DNA of 9,110 nucleotides, from positions 1-9,110 of the forward strand of contig JANYAJ010000167.1 of the NCBI GenBank assembly GCA_025361385.1. The letters run 5' to 3'. The notes beneath the pieces were generated by a model that saw nothing but the letters and a program-made list of their open reading frames with translations, made no database searches and was not told the DNA's origin. Both the position numbers and the translations under genes were made by a program. Each line of letters starts with the position of its first letter. Within the stretch, counting starts at the first letter, position 1. Origin of the DNA: Nitrospira sp. GTDB lineage: Bacteria; Nitrospirota; Nitrospiria; Nitrospirales; Nitrospiraceae. This document shows positions 1 through 6,411 of this stretch, piece by piece.

Positions 1-1
1 C

Positions 2-364
2 GAACTCCTCTGCATCAAACGCATCGGCGTCGAAGAGCTCTATACGGTCTTTTCAAACCCTTCGCACAACCGCACGCCGTTTCTCCGTGAGCTCGAACAG
101 GTCCTCGCCTTCCCCGCTCGCTTCCTCGTCATCGAAGGCATACTCCAGCATCGCAAAGCCGGAGGACGGCTCAACCAATATCACAAGATCGGATTGATGG
201 ATTTCCTGGACGCCCTCACCGCCAGATATGGCATCCAGGTCATCTACGCGGACACACGCGACGAAGCCGAAGAGCGTATCGCCAATCTTGCGGCCACACA
301 CTATGCCTATTATTTTGCCGAGCAGCAGGGATTCGGGCGGTGCCTGAAAGAAGAGGAACTATAG
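2..364 (+). CDS. ERCC4-type nuclease domain protein, C-terminal part (5' end outside window)
   Basis: The open frame enters from the left edge and ends at TAG 362-364, leaving 120 visible residues. The layout matches the second half of an ERCC4 (XPF-type) nuclease domain as found in bacterial and phage proteins: an RFxREL-like helix (residues 26-32, PFLRELE), a core strand with FLVIEG (41-46), a long helix, and then a RYGIQVIYADTRDEAEERI segment (around 74-93), which resembles the usual 'RY-x-V-x-FA-x-R-x-EA' end of the domain. Such domains cut branched or flapped DNA using a GD...ERK...D motif. The stretch that should carry ERK reads CIKRIGVEE (residues 4-12), so by eye ERK is KRI and the Asp is Glu. 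This may be a catalytically altered member. The GD part lies outside the window. Family assignment is by recognition of the pattern only; partner genes upstream are not visible. Confidence 0.6.
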   Translation, partial: ELLCIKRIGVEELYTVFSNPSHNRTPFLRELEQVLAFPARFLVIEGILQHRKAGGRLNQYHKIGLMDFLDALTARYGIQVIYADTRDEAEERIANLAATHYAYYFAEQQGFGRCLKEEEL

Positions 365-437
365 GAACGGATGGCGATAGCCCGGAAAGAGCAGCACCAG
401 TCGGAATGAAATAGCGGTCGTCAGTTCCAGAAGTTCC
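355..437 (+). terminator. Two-block inverted repeat at the end of the ERCC4-like gene; possible weak terminator
   Basis: The left arm is GGAACT-ata-GGAAC (355-368), overlapping the stop codon. The right arm is GTTCC-aga-AGTTCC (424-437). The arms pair in two perfect blocks of 6 and 5 bp, separated by a symmetric 3x3 internal loop, with a 55-base loop between them. A short run of four T (440-443) follows two bases after the right arm. The site lies between two converging genes, so it could end transcription from the left. The long loop and short T run make it a poor canonical intrinsic terminator. Confidence 0.3.
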
Positions 438-483
438 CGTTTTAACTCTTAGCCATTCGCGACAGGCCCTACGCCATCTGCGA

Positions 484-960
484 TCAACTCTTTACTTCTC
501 CCATCGCTCCAAATCCGACCTGCCGCCAGGCTTCGTAGAGAACCACAGCCACGGCGTTGGAAAGATTGAGGCTCCGGTTCCCTGGAACCATGGGCACGCG
601 GATACAATGTTGTGCGGCAACGGACGCCAGAATCTCAGCCGGCAATCCGCGGCTTTCCGGACCAAAGACAAAGGCATCGCCAGCGCCATAGGTAACCAGA
701 TCATACTGTTGAGTGCCCTTGGTCGAGACAGCAAACAAGCGGCATGTCTTCAATTGCTCGACACAGTCCGCCCAGCTTTCATGAACCGTAATCGTGGCAA
801 ATTCGTGATAGTCCAGGCCCGCTCGCAATAATTGCTTGTCCTCCAGCGTAAACCCAAGAGGTTTCACCAAATGCAATCTTGCGCCCGTATTGGCGCAGAG
901 CCGAATGATGTTGCCGGTGTTCGGAGGAATTTCCGGTTGATAGAGAATGACGTGAAACAT
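484..960 (-). CDS. trmL: tRNA (cytidine/uridine-34 2'-O)-methyltransferase TrmL
   Basis: A 158-residue SPOUT-class methyltransferase that methylates the 2'-O of the wobble nucleotide (C34 or cmnm5U34) of tRNA-Leu isoacceptors, using S-adenosylmethionine in the cytoplasm. It tracks E. coli TrmL (YibK, 157 aa) almost end to end. The N-terminal PEIPPNTGNIIRLCANTG (residues 9-26) carries the conserved Asn14. The SPOUT knot motifs follow as FGPESRGLP (99-107) and VPMVPGNRSLNLSNAVAVV (122-140). The start is placed at ATG 960 because the protein then begins like the family (MFHVILYQPEIPP). A GTG at 996 would add 12 residues with no family match and would sit inside the putative -35 box. There is no Shine-Dalgarno sequence before ATG 960, and a -10-like box lies only 8 bases upstream, so the mRNA may be leaderless. 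Stop is TGA at 486-484. Divergent from the large TPR gene. Confidence 0.95.
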   Translation of the reverse strand: MFHVILYQPEIPPNTGNIIRLCANTGARLHLVKPLGFTLEDKQLLRAGLDYHEFATITVHESWADCVEQLKTCRLFAVSTKGTQQYDLVTYGAGDAFVFGPESRGLPAEILASVAAQHCIRVPMVPGNRSLNLSNAVAVVLYEAWRQVGFGAMGEVKS

Positions 961-968
961 GCGGCCGG

Positions 969-996
969 ATTGTAGCACGGACACAGAGATCGTCAC
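969..996 (-). promoter_or_regulatory. Putative sigma70-type promoter of trmL
   Basis: Read on the minus strand, GTGACG (996-991) and TACAAT (974-969) are separated by 16 bases. The -10 box matches TATAAT at 5 of 6 positions and the -35 box matches TTGACA at 4 of 6. Only 8 bases separate the -10 box from the ATG at 960, so transcription would begin at or within a couple of bases of the start codon. This is a pattern match only. Confidence 0.45.
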
Positions 997-1045
997 GATA
1001 CCGGATCACCGAGCGGCAAGAGACGGACGTCCATGTAGAGTCGCT

Positions 1046-1074
1046 TTTACCATCATATTTTTTCTTGGTATAGT
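1046..1074 (+). promoter_or_regulatory. Putative sigma70-type promoter of the large TPR gene
   Basis: TTTACC (1046-1051) and TATAGT (1069-1074) are separated by 17 bases. The -10 box matches the consensus at 5 of 6 and the -35 box at 4 of 6. The spacer is AT-rich with a run of six T. Transcription would start near 1081, giving a leader of about 50 bases to the ATG at 1130. It lies back to back with the putative trmL promoter in the shared divergent region. Confidence 0.45.
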
Positions 1075-1129
1075 ACCTGTCAGCTAAGAGTACGTGCCAC
1101 ATTCATGATATAGATCGTTGCCATCCCAG

Positions 1130-2869
1130 ATGCACAAGACTGATATCCGGCCATGGTCTCACTCCGTCTCAACGCTCCTCGCCGTGCCGCTGGCGCTGAC
1201 ATTAACGACGGGCTCACTTTTGTTCGCGGAGGATTCTCCGGCACCGTCGGAGAAGCACATAGCCGAACATGCGAGAACGGTGTGGGAAGGCGGCACGACG
1301 AGTGCGGCGCTCGAGATCCTCGACCAGGGCATTCAAGAACATCCTGCCGCGCTCACGCTCCGAAAGTTACGCGGTGATATCCTGGCCACATCGCGAGGCC
1401 CACAGGAAGCGGTAGAGGCCTATGAGGCCGTCCTCGCCAAAGCACCGACCGCATTGGATGTCCGATGGGCCAAGTGGAGCGTCTTAACGCGGTCCGGGCA
1501 GAGTGAGGACTCCATCGCCGAATTGACACGCATTGCAGAAGTCGATGCGCAGAATCCTTTGATCCATTTGCGACTGGCACAAGAGCTCCGGAAGCTGGAT
1601 CGCCTGGAGGAATCGCTCGAATCGTATAAGAAAGCCGTGGCACTCGTTCCCGATATGCTCGGCTGGCGATTGACGTTGGCCCGCGCGCGGTTTGACGTAT
1701 TGGACTATGACGGCGCAGAGGCGGACGTGCAGTATGTGCTGCACAAGGTTCCCCCCGGTTTTCCGCTGGAGCTCCCGGCCAGAAATCTGCTCTCACAAAT
1801 CCATGGCACCTCCATTGATCGAGGCCGCCGTTTCGATCCGGTGCTCACCAAGGACATGACCGGCGCCCAGCGCAAGGAATGGGCTTCTATCCGGGCAGAG
1901 GCCTGGAGACTCTTCTCGACAGGCCAATTTCAGGAAGCCGAGCCGATCTACCGAAGGCTGCTCGCCCTAAATCCCAACGATCCCTTGGCCAATCATCAAC
2001 TCGGCCTGACCCTGATGCAGCTTGGCCGGTGCAAAGATGCGCTCACGGTGTTTGGAAAGGTCTCCAACCTCGATCCCAGCGAAGAAGACTATGTGGATAC
2101 AGTCTTTCGAATGGGCCAATGTCTCGTCGAGCTGGAGCAATGGGACGACGCGTTCGTCCATTTTCAGACTCTCTACGACGCCGCCGCCGAATTTGAACAG
2201 GCCAACAAGAACATACTGCTCCCAGCGGACACCCGTGTACTCGATAAGAGAAAAATTTCTCGGTGGCTCGAGAAGGTGCGCCCCCATGTTCCGGAATTGG
2301 CCAAGCTGGCGGATCACGAGGCTGCAGACCGCGCCGTCTCCGTAGAACCTGCACCTTCCACCGTCTCTCCGGAGGAAGAACTCTACGCGAGAGCCGCCGC
2401 GCGATTTCAACCGCAACAACCGCTGGACACCGGAGCGTCGCTCATGGGGAGAGATGCCGACTTCAGTTGGTTTCGCTTCGTCATCCCGGCGAGCACAATC
2501 GTGCGGGACGATTTTCCCACCGGGGCCCATGAGTTTATTCCTCTGAGCCCTGGCGATAGCTTTCCCCCCACACAACAAGACATCTACTTGGTGTTTAGGC
2601 TGGTCTCGGCTTCATTCGATGCCGTGCCTCTCACCGCACGCTGTGTGGCGGAAACATCCGAGATGACGGAAGCCCAACAGGCCATCGCACAAGACCGTGT
2701 CATGACAACCATGAACGACCAATCCGGCTATTTCATGTTGCCCCCGCCAACAACAGGATGGACCGCGGGCCTCTACCACTGTGGATTATTCACGGGAGAA
2801 CGGACGACCGCCGATACCCTGGTGGATGAAGTGCGGTTCCGTATTGTTGCCGCGGCCCCGCCATTGTAA
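1130..2869 (+). CDS. Exported tetratricopeptide-repeat protein with novel C-terminal domain
   Basis: A protein of 579 residues from ATG 1130 (583 from a TTG at 1118; neither start has a clear Shine-Dalgarno sequence). A Sec signal peptide is visible: a weakly basic N-terminus (HKTDIRPWSH), a hydrophobic core around residues 14-31 and an LFA-ED cleavage site near residue 33. Helical TPR-like repeats fill roughly residues 40-185, with units ending in patterns such as 'AVALVPDM'. A second set lies at about 245-335, containing the near-consensus unit LFSTGQFQEAEPIYRRLLAL (251-270). TPRs bind partner proteins, so a scaffolding role in the periplasm or outer envelope is likely. After a Pro/Ala-rich linker (around 396-416) comes a domain of about 160 residues, probably beta-rich, with a YFMLPPP...GWTAGLYHCGLF segment near the end. 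I do not recognise this domain. It faces a second TPR gene tail to tail. Function unknown. Confidence 0.85.
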   Translation: MHKTDIRPWSHSVSTLLAVPLALTLTTGSLLFAEDSPAPSEKHIAEHARTVWEGGTTSAALEILDQGIQEHPAALTLRKLRGDILATSRGPQEAVEAYEAVLAKAPTALDVRWAKWSVLTRSGQSEDSIAELTRIAEVDAQNPLIHLRLAQELRKLDRLEESLESYKKAVALVPDMLGWRLTLARARFDVLDYDGAEADVQYVLHKVPPGFPLELPARNLLSQIHGTSIDRGRRFDPVLTKDMTGAQRKEWASIRAEAWRLFSTGQFQEAEPIYRRLLALNPNDPLANHQLGLTLMQLGRCKDALTVFGKVSNLDPSEEDYVDTVFRMGQCLVELEQWDDAFVHFQTLYDAAAEFEQANKNILLPADTRVLDKRKISRWLEKVRPHVPELAKLADHEAADRAVSVEPAPSTVSPEEELYARAAARFQPQQPLDTGASLMGRDADFSWFRFVIPASTIVRDDFPTGAHEFIPLSPGDSFPPTQQDIYLVFRLVSASFDAVPLTARCVAETSEMTEAQQAIAQDRVMTTMNDQSGYFMLPPPTTGWTAGLYHCGLFTGERTTADTLVDEVRFRIVAAAPPL

Positions 2870-2938
2870 GACCCGCGGCCGCACGGATACTCCGGCAGAA
2901 ACCCTAGGTCCCGCACGCAGGAGCCCCACATCACCGCG

Positions 2939-3874
2939 TTACGGTATCAGTTGCTGTATTTGGAGCGTGATCCGGTTGCGGAGATCTGACTGATCGCGGG
3001 TCTGGGGCAAGAGGACAAGAGCCTGCTGGTAGGCGGTCGCGGCAGCGGTGGTCTCTCCACCAGCCAAGAGGGTATCGGCATACTCGATATGCAACGCCGG
3101 GTCCGCGGCCTGCAAACCAATCGCGGCTCGATACTCGGCAATCGCTCCAGGCAGGTCGCCTTGTTGTTTGAGCGCCATCGCAAGGTTTCGGCGGGCCCGT
3201 ACATAGCCGGGTTCGCTGGCCAGTGCGATGCGATACTCCGTAATGGCCTGAGCGATGTCTCCACCCGCGTAATAAATATTCCCCAGACTCGTGTGCGCTC
3301 CGCTATGGCGAGGGTTCTGTTTCACGACGAGTTCCAGGTGCCGCTTGGCCCACAGGTCATCACCGGTCTTGCGGAACGCTAATGCGATATTGAACCGGGC
3401 GAGCAGATGTTCAGGATTGGATCGTAACACGGCACTGAACGCACGAATGGCGCCGTCATGCTTGCCGCGTTGACCGTACAGGACACCCAACCGAAATTGA
3501 CCGTTGAGATGGTTCGGGTCGAGTTCGACGACCGTTTCGAATTCTGCGAATGCCCCATCCACATCGTACGCCTCTTCGAGAGCCACCCCCAAGAGGTAAT
3601 GGGCCTCGGCATGACGGGGCTGAAGCACGATGGCCCGGCGAAACGCCTCGATCCCAGCGCGGAGATCACCGCTAGCCCTCAACGCCTGCCCCTTGCGAAG
3701 CCACGACAACGCCGTGTCCTGTGGCGTCTGGTTATTCAGCGGAGCGAGTGGTTGAGAGACGAGACGCCTCTTGTCCTGCGCATCAACGAGGGAGGAGAAG
3801 GAGAGTCCCACCATCACAGAGGCACCAAGAAAACAGACCCCGGCAAAACGCTGCGGCACAGGTCTCTGCCCCAT
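2939..3874 (-). CDS. Exported protein of seven tandem TPRs, second gene of the OmpA-lipoprotein unit
   Basis: 311 residues. The N-terminus is a signal peptide: RPVPQR, a hydrophobic core at about residues 10-30 and a VDA-Q cleavage site near 32. From about residue 54 to 291 there are seven consecutive 34-residue TPR units with the expected small and aromatic positions, for example the units starting TALSWLRKGQAL, AEAHYLLGVALEE, LNGQFRLGVLYGQ, LLARFNIALAFRK, SGAHTSLGNIYYA, VRARRNLAMALKQ and PALHIEYADTLLA. Almost the whole mature protein is therefore one superhelical binding surface in the periplasm or attached to the envelope. The ATG (3874-3872) follows the stop of the OmpA-type lipoprotein gene by only four bases and lacks a strong Shine-Dalgarno sequence, so the two are probably co-transcribed and translationally coupled. 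A working guess is that it acts with that lipoprotein; the ligand is unknown. Confidence 0.9.
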   Translation of the reverse strand: MGQRPVPQRFAGVCFLGASVMVGLSFSSLVDAQDKRRLVSQPLAPLNNQTPQDTALSWLRKGQALRASGDLRAGIEAFRRAIVLQPRHAEAHYLLGVALEEAYDVDGAFAEFETVVELDPNHLNGQFRLGVLYGQRGKHDGAIRAFSAVLRSNPEHLLARFNIALAFRKTGDDLWAKRHLELVVKQNPRHSGAHTSLGNIYYAGGDIAQAITEYRIALASEPGYVRARRNLAMALKQQGDLPGAIAEYRAAIGLQAADPALHIEYADTLLAGGETTAAATAYQQALVLLPQTRDQSDLRNRITLQIQQLIP

Positions 3875-3878
3875 ACCG

Positions 3879-4565
3879 TTACTTCGGGGTAATCATGATT
3901 TCGACACGCCGGTTTCGCCGTCGCCCTTCCTCAGAGTCATTACTACTGATTGGACGGCTCTCGCCAAACCACTCCAACCGCAGGCCCTCATTGGCCACAC
4001 CGTTGCTCCGGAGTATCTGCGCGGCGTTCGCCGCCCTGGCCTGAGAAAGAGCCATGTTGTCAGCAAACTTTGAGCGGAGACGCTCGCGGATAGACGCATT
4101 ATCCGTATAGCCCTGGATGACGATTTCGAGCCCCTTTTCTCCTGCTAAAATACGGCCAAGCCTGCTCAGCACATTCACCCCGTCAGCTTTGATCTGATCA
4201 TCGCCCGAGTCGAAGAGCACACGATCGGTCAATCGAATACGGATAAACTCACGCGCTGCCGCTCCTGGTACAGGCGCACCAACGGCTGCGGCAGACGAAG
4301 ACAACCCCGCGCCATCGGAGTTGGTGCTCGCCTGGTCATTCGTGACAGAAGGATTCGCCAGGGTCACTTCACCACGTTCGACGGAAATATTGCCGCTGTC
4401 GATTTCCGGTTTGAGCCGTCCGTAAATCTCCTCCCACATGGTCGTGAACTGCTTGCCATGACTGCCAGACGGCGCGGTGGTTGAAGGAGCAGCACAGCCG
4501 ACGAACATGAGCACGGAGCCCACAAAAAGCACAGTAACACCGATGCGAATTTGTGTGGTCTTCAT
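3879..4565 (-). CDS. OmpA/Pal-type peptidoglycan-binding lipoprotein
   Basis: 228 residues. A lipoprotein signal peptide ends in the lipobox FVGC, with Cys24 as the lipidation site. A low-complexity Ser/Ala/Gly/Pro linker (about residues 71-104) connects a short N-terminal part, containing WEEIYGRLKPEID (44-56), to an OmpA C-terminal domain at about 108-226. Family signatures are LFDSGDDQIKADG (117-129), VIQGYTDN (149-156, with Asp155), NMALSQARAANAAQIL (170-185) and the closing NRRVEI (218-223). The Asp and the second Arg are the residues that grip diaminopimelate in peptidoglycan. The protein would tether the outer membrane to the cell wall in the manner of Pal. It is not the usual Tol-Pal operon: no tolB or ybgF gene lies beside it, although the following TPR gene loosely recalls the CpoB position. 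Start ATG 4565 is supported by GAGGAA at 4578-4573. Confidence 0.92.
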   Translation of the reverse strand: MKTTQIRIGVTVLFVGSVLMFVGCAAPSTTAPSGSHGKQFTTMWEEIYGRLKPEIDSGNISVERGEVTLANPSVTNDQASTNSDGAGLSSSAAAVGAPVPGAAAREFIRIRLTDRVLFDSGDDQIKADGVNVLSRLGRILAGEKGLEIVIQGYTDNASIRERLRSKFADNMALSQARAANAAQILRSNGVANEGLRLEWFGESRPISSNDSEEGRRRNRRVEIMITPK

Positions 4566-4572
4566 AGAATTC

Positions 4573-4578
4573 TTCCTC
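4573..4578 (-). promoter_or_regulatory. Ribosome binding site of the OmpA-type lipoprotein gene
   Basis: GAGGAA on the minus strand ends 7 bases before the ATG at 4565. It is the only strong Shine-Dalgarno sequence in this two-gene unit, which fits the downstream TPR gene being read by coupling. Confidence 0.6.
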
Positions 4579-4661
4579 GATCGTTACACGGATTCAGGAG
4601 ACTACCCCAGTTTGGAAAAGAAAAAAAGGGGGGAGAGATGAGACCGGCATCGCGCATCCTA

Positions 4662-5624
4662 TCACAAACCTGCAGAATGACGCCGATGCCTAATCCTGTA
4701 ATGGCCAGAGAAGGTCTCTTGCGGAATCAGACGCTTCAAGCCCCATTCGGGATGATTCAAGGCATCCGTGGCGCACGTCATCGGCTCGATGGCACAAGCA
4801 TGCCGCGGAGCCTCGGCAATGGCATCGCCGGTGTAGACCACGACAGCAGAAAACGAGCGATCCATCACGATGTCGATGGCCCGACCGCTCCCGTTATGGC
4901 GGAGGGAGACCGTGGCCATTCCCGCCGCATCGCGTTCGAGGTGGACATAACAGTGATTGAACCGGCGATTACCGATCGGGCGATAGTCCCGAAAATCCCA
5001 TTCAGTTCCCGCCGCAGAAACGATGGTGCCGGTCGGTGCGAGCTGTTTATTAAATTCCAGATACCCCGCACCGGGAATCTTCACTTCGGCCTCATCGATA
5101 CGCGACGTGCCTACCGTAAAATAGGGGTGAAATCCCACCCCGACCGGCGCCGCTTGATGCCCGACGTTCTGCACGGCAAATGTACAAGACAAACCCTCAC
5201 AATCGAGGCTGTACGTGATGCGAGTGGCAAGTGAAAAGGGATAGCCTCGAGGGCCATAGGACTCCGCATCCAGGCGAACCTCAAACGAGGCACAATGCGA
5301 ATCGGTCTGACGTATCGTCCAGGGCAAGGTCCGGACAAACCCATGGATCGCATTCGGCCCTTCTTTATCGTTCCTATCGAGTTGCAGAGCCTGTCCGTCG
5401 AAGGAGTAGCGGCCCTCTGCGACGCGACCGGGAAATGGGATTAACACATCCCCTTGGCCGCCCTTCTTGCTCCCACCGCCTGCATAGCCCCAGAGAATGT
5501 CGGTCTCGGCACCATCGGCTTCCACCAGGAAGTACTGCCGCAATGAAGCACCCCAGGGCGACACCACCGCTCGCTGGTTGTCGAAAGACAGGGGGATCTC
5601 ACTGTCAGGAGTAGGATCGATCAT
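4662..5624 (-). CDS. Aldose 1-epimerase family protein (hexose mutarotase, GalM-like)
   Basis: 320 residues, normal length for the family, which interconverts alpha and beta anomers of aldoses through an acid-base pair. The fold's conserved segments appear in order: SPWGASLRQYFL (22-33, start of the beta-sandwich), PFPGRV (63-68), NAIHGFVR (91-98, with His94), GFHPYF (164-169, with catalytic His166) and CAIEPMTCATDALN (277-290, with Glu280 as the catalytic base). The substrate-binding Asp known from GalM (Asp243 in the Lactococcus enzyme, in a 'YDH' context) appears here as Asn in FNHCY (222-226), so sugar specificity may differ. No signal peptide is seen, so it is probably cytoplasmic. The start is given as ATG 5624; a TTG immediately upstream (5627) would add one residue, and AGGA lies 10 bases before the ATG and 7 before the TTG. 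No other sugar-pathway gene is adjacent, so the real substrate is unknown. Confidence 0.9.
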   Translation of the reverse strand: MIDPTPDSEIPLSFDNQRAVVSPWGASLRQYFLVEADGAETDILWGYAGGGSKKGGQGDVLIPFPGRVAEGRYSFDGQALQLDRNDKEGPNAIHGFVRTLPWTIRQTDSHCASFEVRLDAESYGPRGYPFSLATRITYSLDCEGLSCTFAVQNVGHQAAPVGVGFHPYFTVGTSRIDEAEVKIPGAGYLEFNKQLAPTGTIVSAAGTEWDFRDYRPIGNRRFNHCYVHLERDAAGMATVSLRHNGSGRAIDIVMDRSFSAVVVYTGDAIAEAPRHACAIEPMTCATDALNHPEWGLKRLIPQETFSGHYRIRHRRHSAGL

Positions 5625-5697
5625 CAATATTGCATCCTATTCCAAATACCCGTGAAACATGGATGATGACGCCTAGTCTCATTGAGGAAAAGAACGC

Positions 5698-5847
5698 ATG
5701 GCTAATGATGAAAACAGGGACCGCTCACTCATAGCCTATCGCAGAGACAAAGACAATCCTGGGCTGATCCCCTCACACATCATCGGCCATGCGCCCTATG
5801 TTCTGGTATTCAGACGAGATATGAACGACCCGGCACAAGCGACCTGA
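5698..5847 (+). CDS. Putative small protein, 49 residues
   Basis: An ATG at 5698 opens a frame of 49 codons ending in TGA 5845-5847, preceded by GAGGA (5684-5688) with a 9-base gap. The product is hydrophilic and strongly charged in its first half (MANDENRDRS..., YRRDKDN), followed by a more hydrophobic centre with HIIGHAPYVLVFRRDMND. There is no signal peptide, no transmembrane span and no cysteine. It lies between two minus-strand genes, the aldose epimerase and the PilZ gene, on the opposite strand, and fills most of that 232-base gap. I do not recognise the family. The ribosome binding site and the good fit to the gap argue for a real gene; the short length means chance cannot be excluded. 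Confidence 0.5.
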   Translation: MANDENRDRSLIAYRRDKDNPGLIPSHIIGHAPYVLVFRRDMNDPAQAT

Positions 5848-5856
5848 ATATACTGG

Positions 5857-6237
5857 CTAGCTGTTCGGATGGAGGAGTTCCTGAAACTCGCTTTTCCCAG
5901 AACGGGTCTTCAAAAATTGGATGAGTTCAACGCGCAGTGTGCTGTTCAGCCGTTGCCGTGCCTCCAGGGGCAGGCGAAGGAACTCCACCCCGAACTCATG
6001 CCCCTTGACCCACTTAATCTTGCCAAGTTCAACAGATAAGGCCTGGGGATGATTGGGGAGCAGGACGCTCACGCGGACATCGCTGCCGCAGAGGACCTCT
6101 CGATCGGACATGACCGAACATCCCATTAGCGACAGGTTGGTTAAGACGCCTTCGCCGACAAATGGTGCCCCGCCGAAGATGACCGGACAAAATAGCGGAA
6201 ACCGATGATAGGTCCGGGAATAATGAGGTGGCGCCAT
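5857..6237 (-). CDS. PilZ domain protein (probable c-di-GMP receptor)
   Basis: 126 residues from ATG 6237, chosen because GGAGG (6247-6243) sits 5 bases before it. A longer GTG start at 6312 has no such site and adds residues unrelated to the domain. The two c-di-GMP contact motifs are both intact: RxxxR as RTYHR (Arg8 and Arg12) and the (D/N)xSxxG motif as NLSLMG (Asn34, Ser36, Gly39). A beta-barrel follows, including the strand pattern IKWVKGHEFGVEFLRL (74-89), typical of PilZ. The C-terminal helix (about 90-111) completes a single-domain protein. Such proteins bind cyclic di-GMP and alter partners in motility, polysaccharide synthesis or adhesion; the partner is not indicated by the neighbours. 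Divergent from the class II aldolase gene. Confidence 0.9.
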   Translation of the reverse strand: MAPPHYSRTYHRFPLFCPVIFGGAPFVGEGVLTNLSLMGCSVMSDREVLCGSDVRVSVLLPNHPQALSVELGKIKWVKGHEFGVEFLRLPLEARQRLNSTLRVELIQFLKTRSGKSEFQELLHPNS

Positions 6238-6242
6238 CAGAG

Positions 6243-6247
6243 CCTCC
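6243..6247 (-). promoter_or_regulatory. Strong ribosome binding site fixing the PilZ gene start
   Basis: GGAGG on the minus strand, 5 bases before ATG 6237. It decides between the short (126 aa) and long (151 aa) forms in favour of the short one. Confidence 0.7.
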
Positions 6248-6277
6248 GTGATCGCGGATTGTACCGAGACACAGAGG

Positions 6278-6312
6278 GTGAGCGATATCCTACCTTTGGA
6301 GGGGGCGCTCAC
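6278..6312. repeat. Perfect 7-bp inverted repeat between divergent pilZ-type and aldolase genes
   Basis: GTGAGCG (6278-6284) and its exact reverse complement CGCTCAC (6306-6312) flank a 21-base spacer. A -10-like TACAAT for the PilZ gene lies on the minus strand at 6263-6258. With a normal spacer its -35 position would fall on the left arm, which has no good -35 match. The repeat could be an operator or a hairpin; no regulator is identified. Confidence 0.35.
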
Positions 6313-6407
6313 GCAGGAAACGCTTTTCGTTGAAGATTAAGAAGGAACATTCGCCTCAAGAACAGAGAGAGAAATACCGATACCCTCTTATAGAGACACC
6401 TACCTAT

Positions 6408-6411
6408 GGAG
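6408..6411 (+). promoter_or_regulatory. Ribosome binding site fixing the class II aldolase start
   Basis: GGAG ends 5 bases before ATG 6417. An upstream in-frame TTG at 6330 has only an AGGA at an unfavourable 11-base distance. The codons between the two starts (AGA, ATA, CTT, CCT and others) are unlike the GC-ending codons of the gene body. Confidence 0.5.

Noticed and set aside
1967..2578. 203-codon open frame on the minus strand
   Set aside because: Fully antisense to the well-supported TPR gene; its composition is that of a shadow frame and there is no family resemblance.
2850..2938. Intrinsic terminator between the two convergent TPR genes
   Set aside because: GCGGCC and GGCCGC can pair around the stop codon, but there is no T run on either strand and the pairing comes from generally GC-rich sequence.
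4551..5234. 227-codon open frame on the plus strand
   Set aside because: Antisense to the aldose epimerase, whose catalytic motifs are all in place; it also runs over the lipoprotein upstream region. A shadow of a GC-rich gene.
6238..6312. N-terminal extension of the PilZ protein from GTG 6312
   Set aside because: It overlaps the inverted repeat and the -10-like box, and has no ribosome binding site; ATG 6237 has GGAGG at 5 bases.
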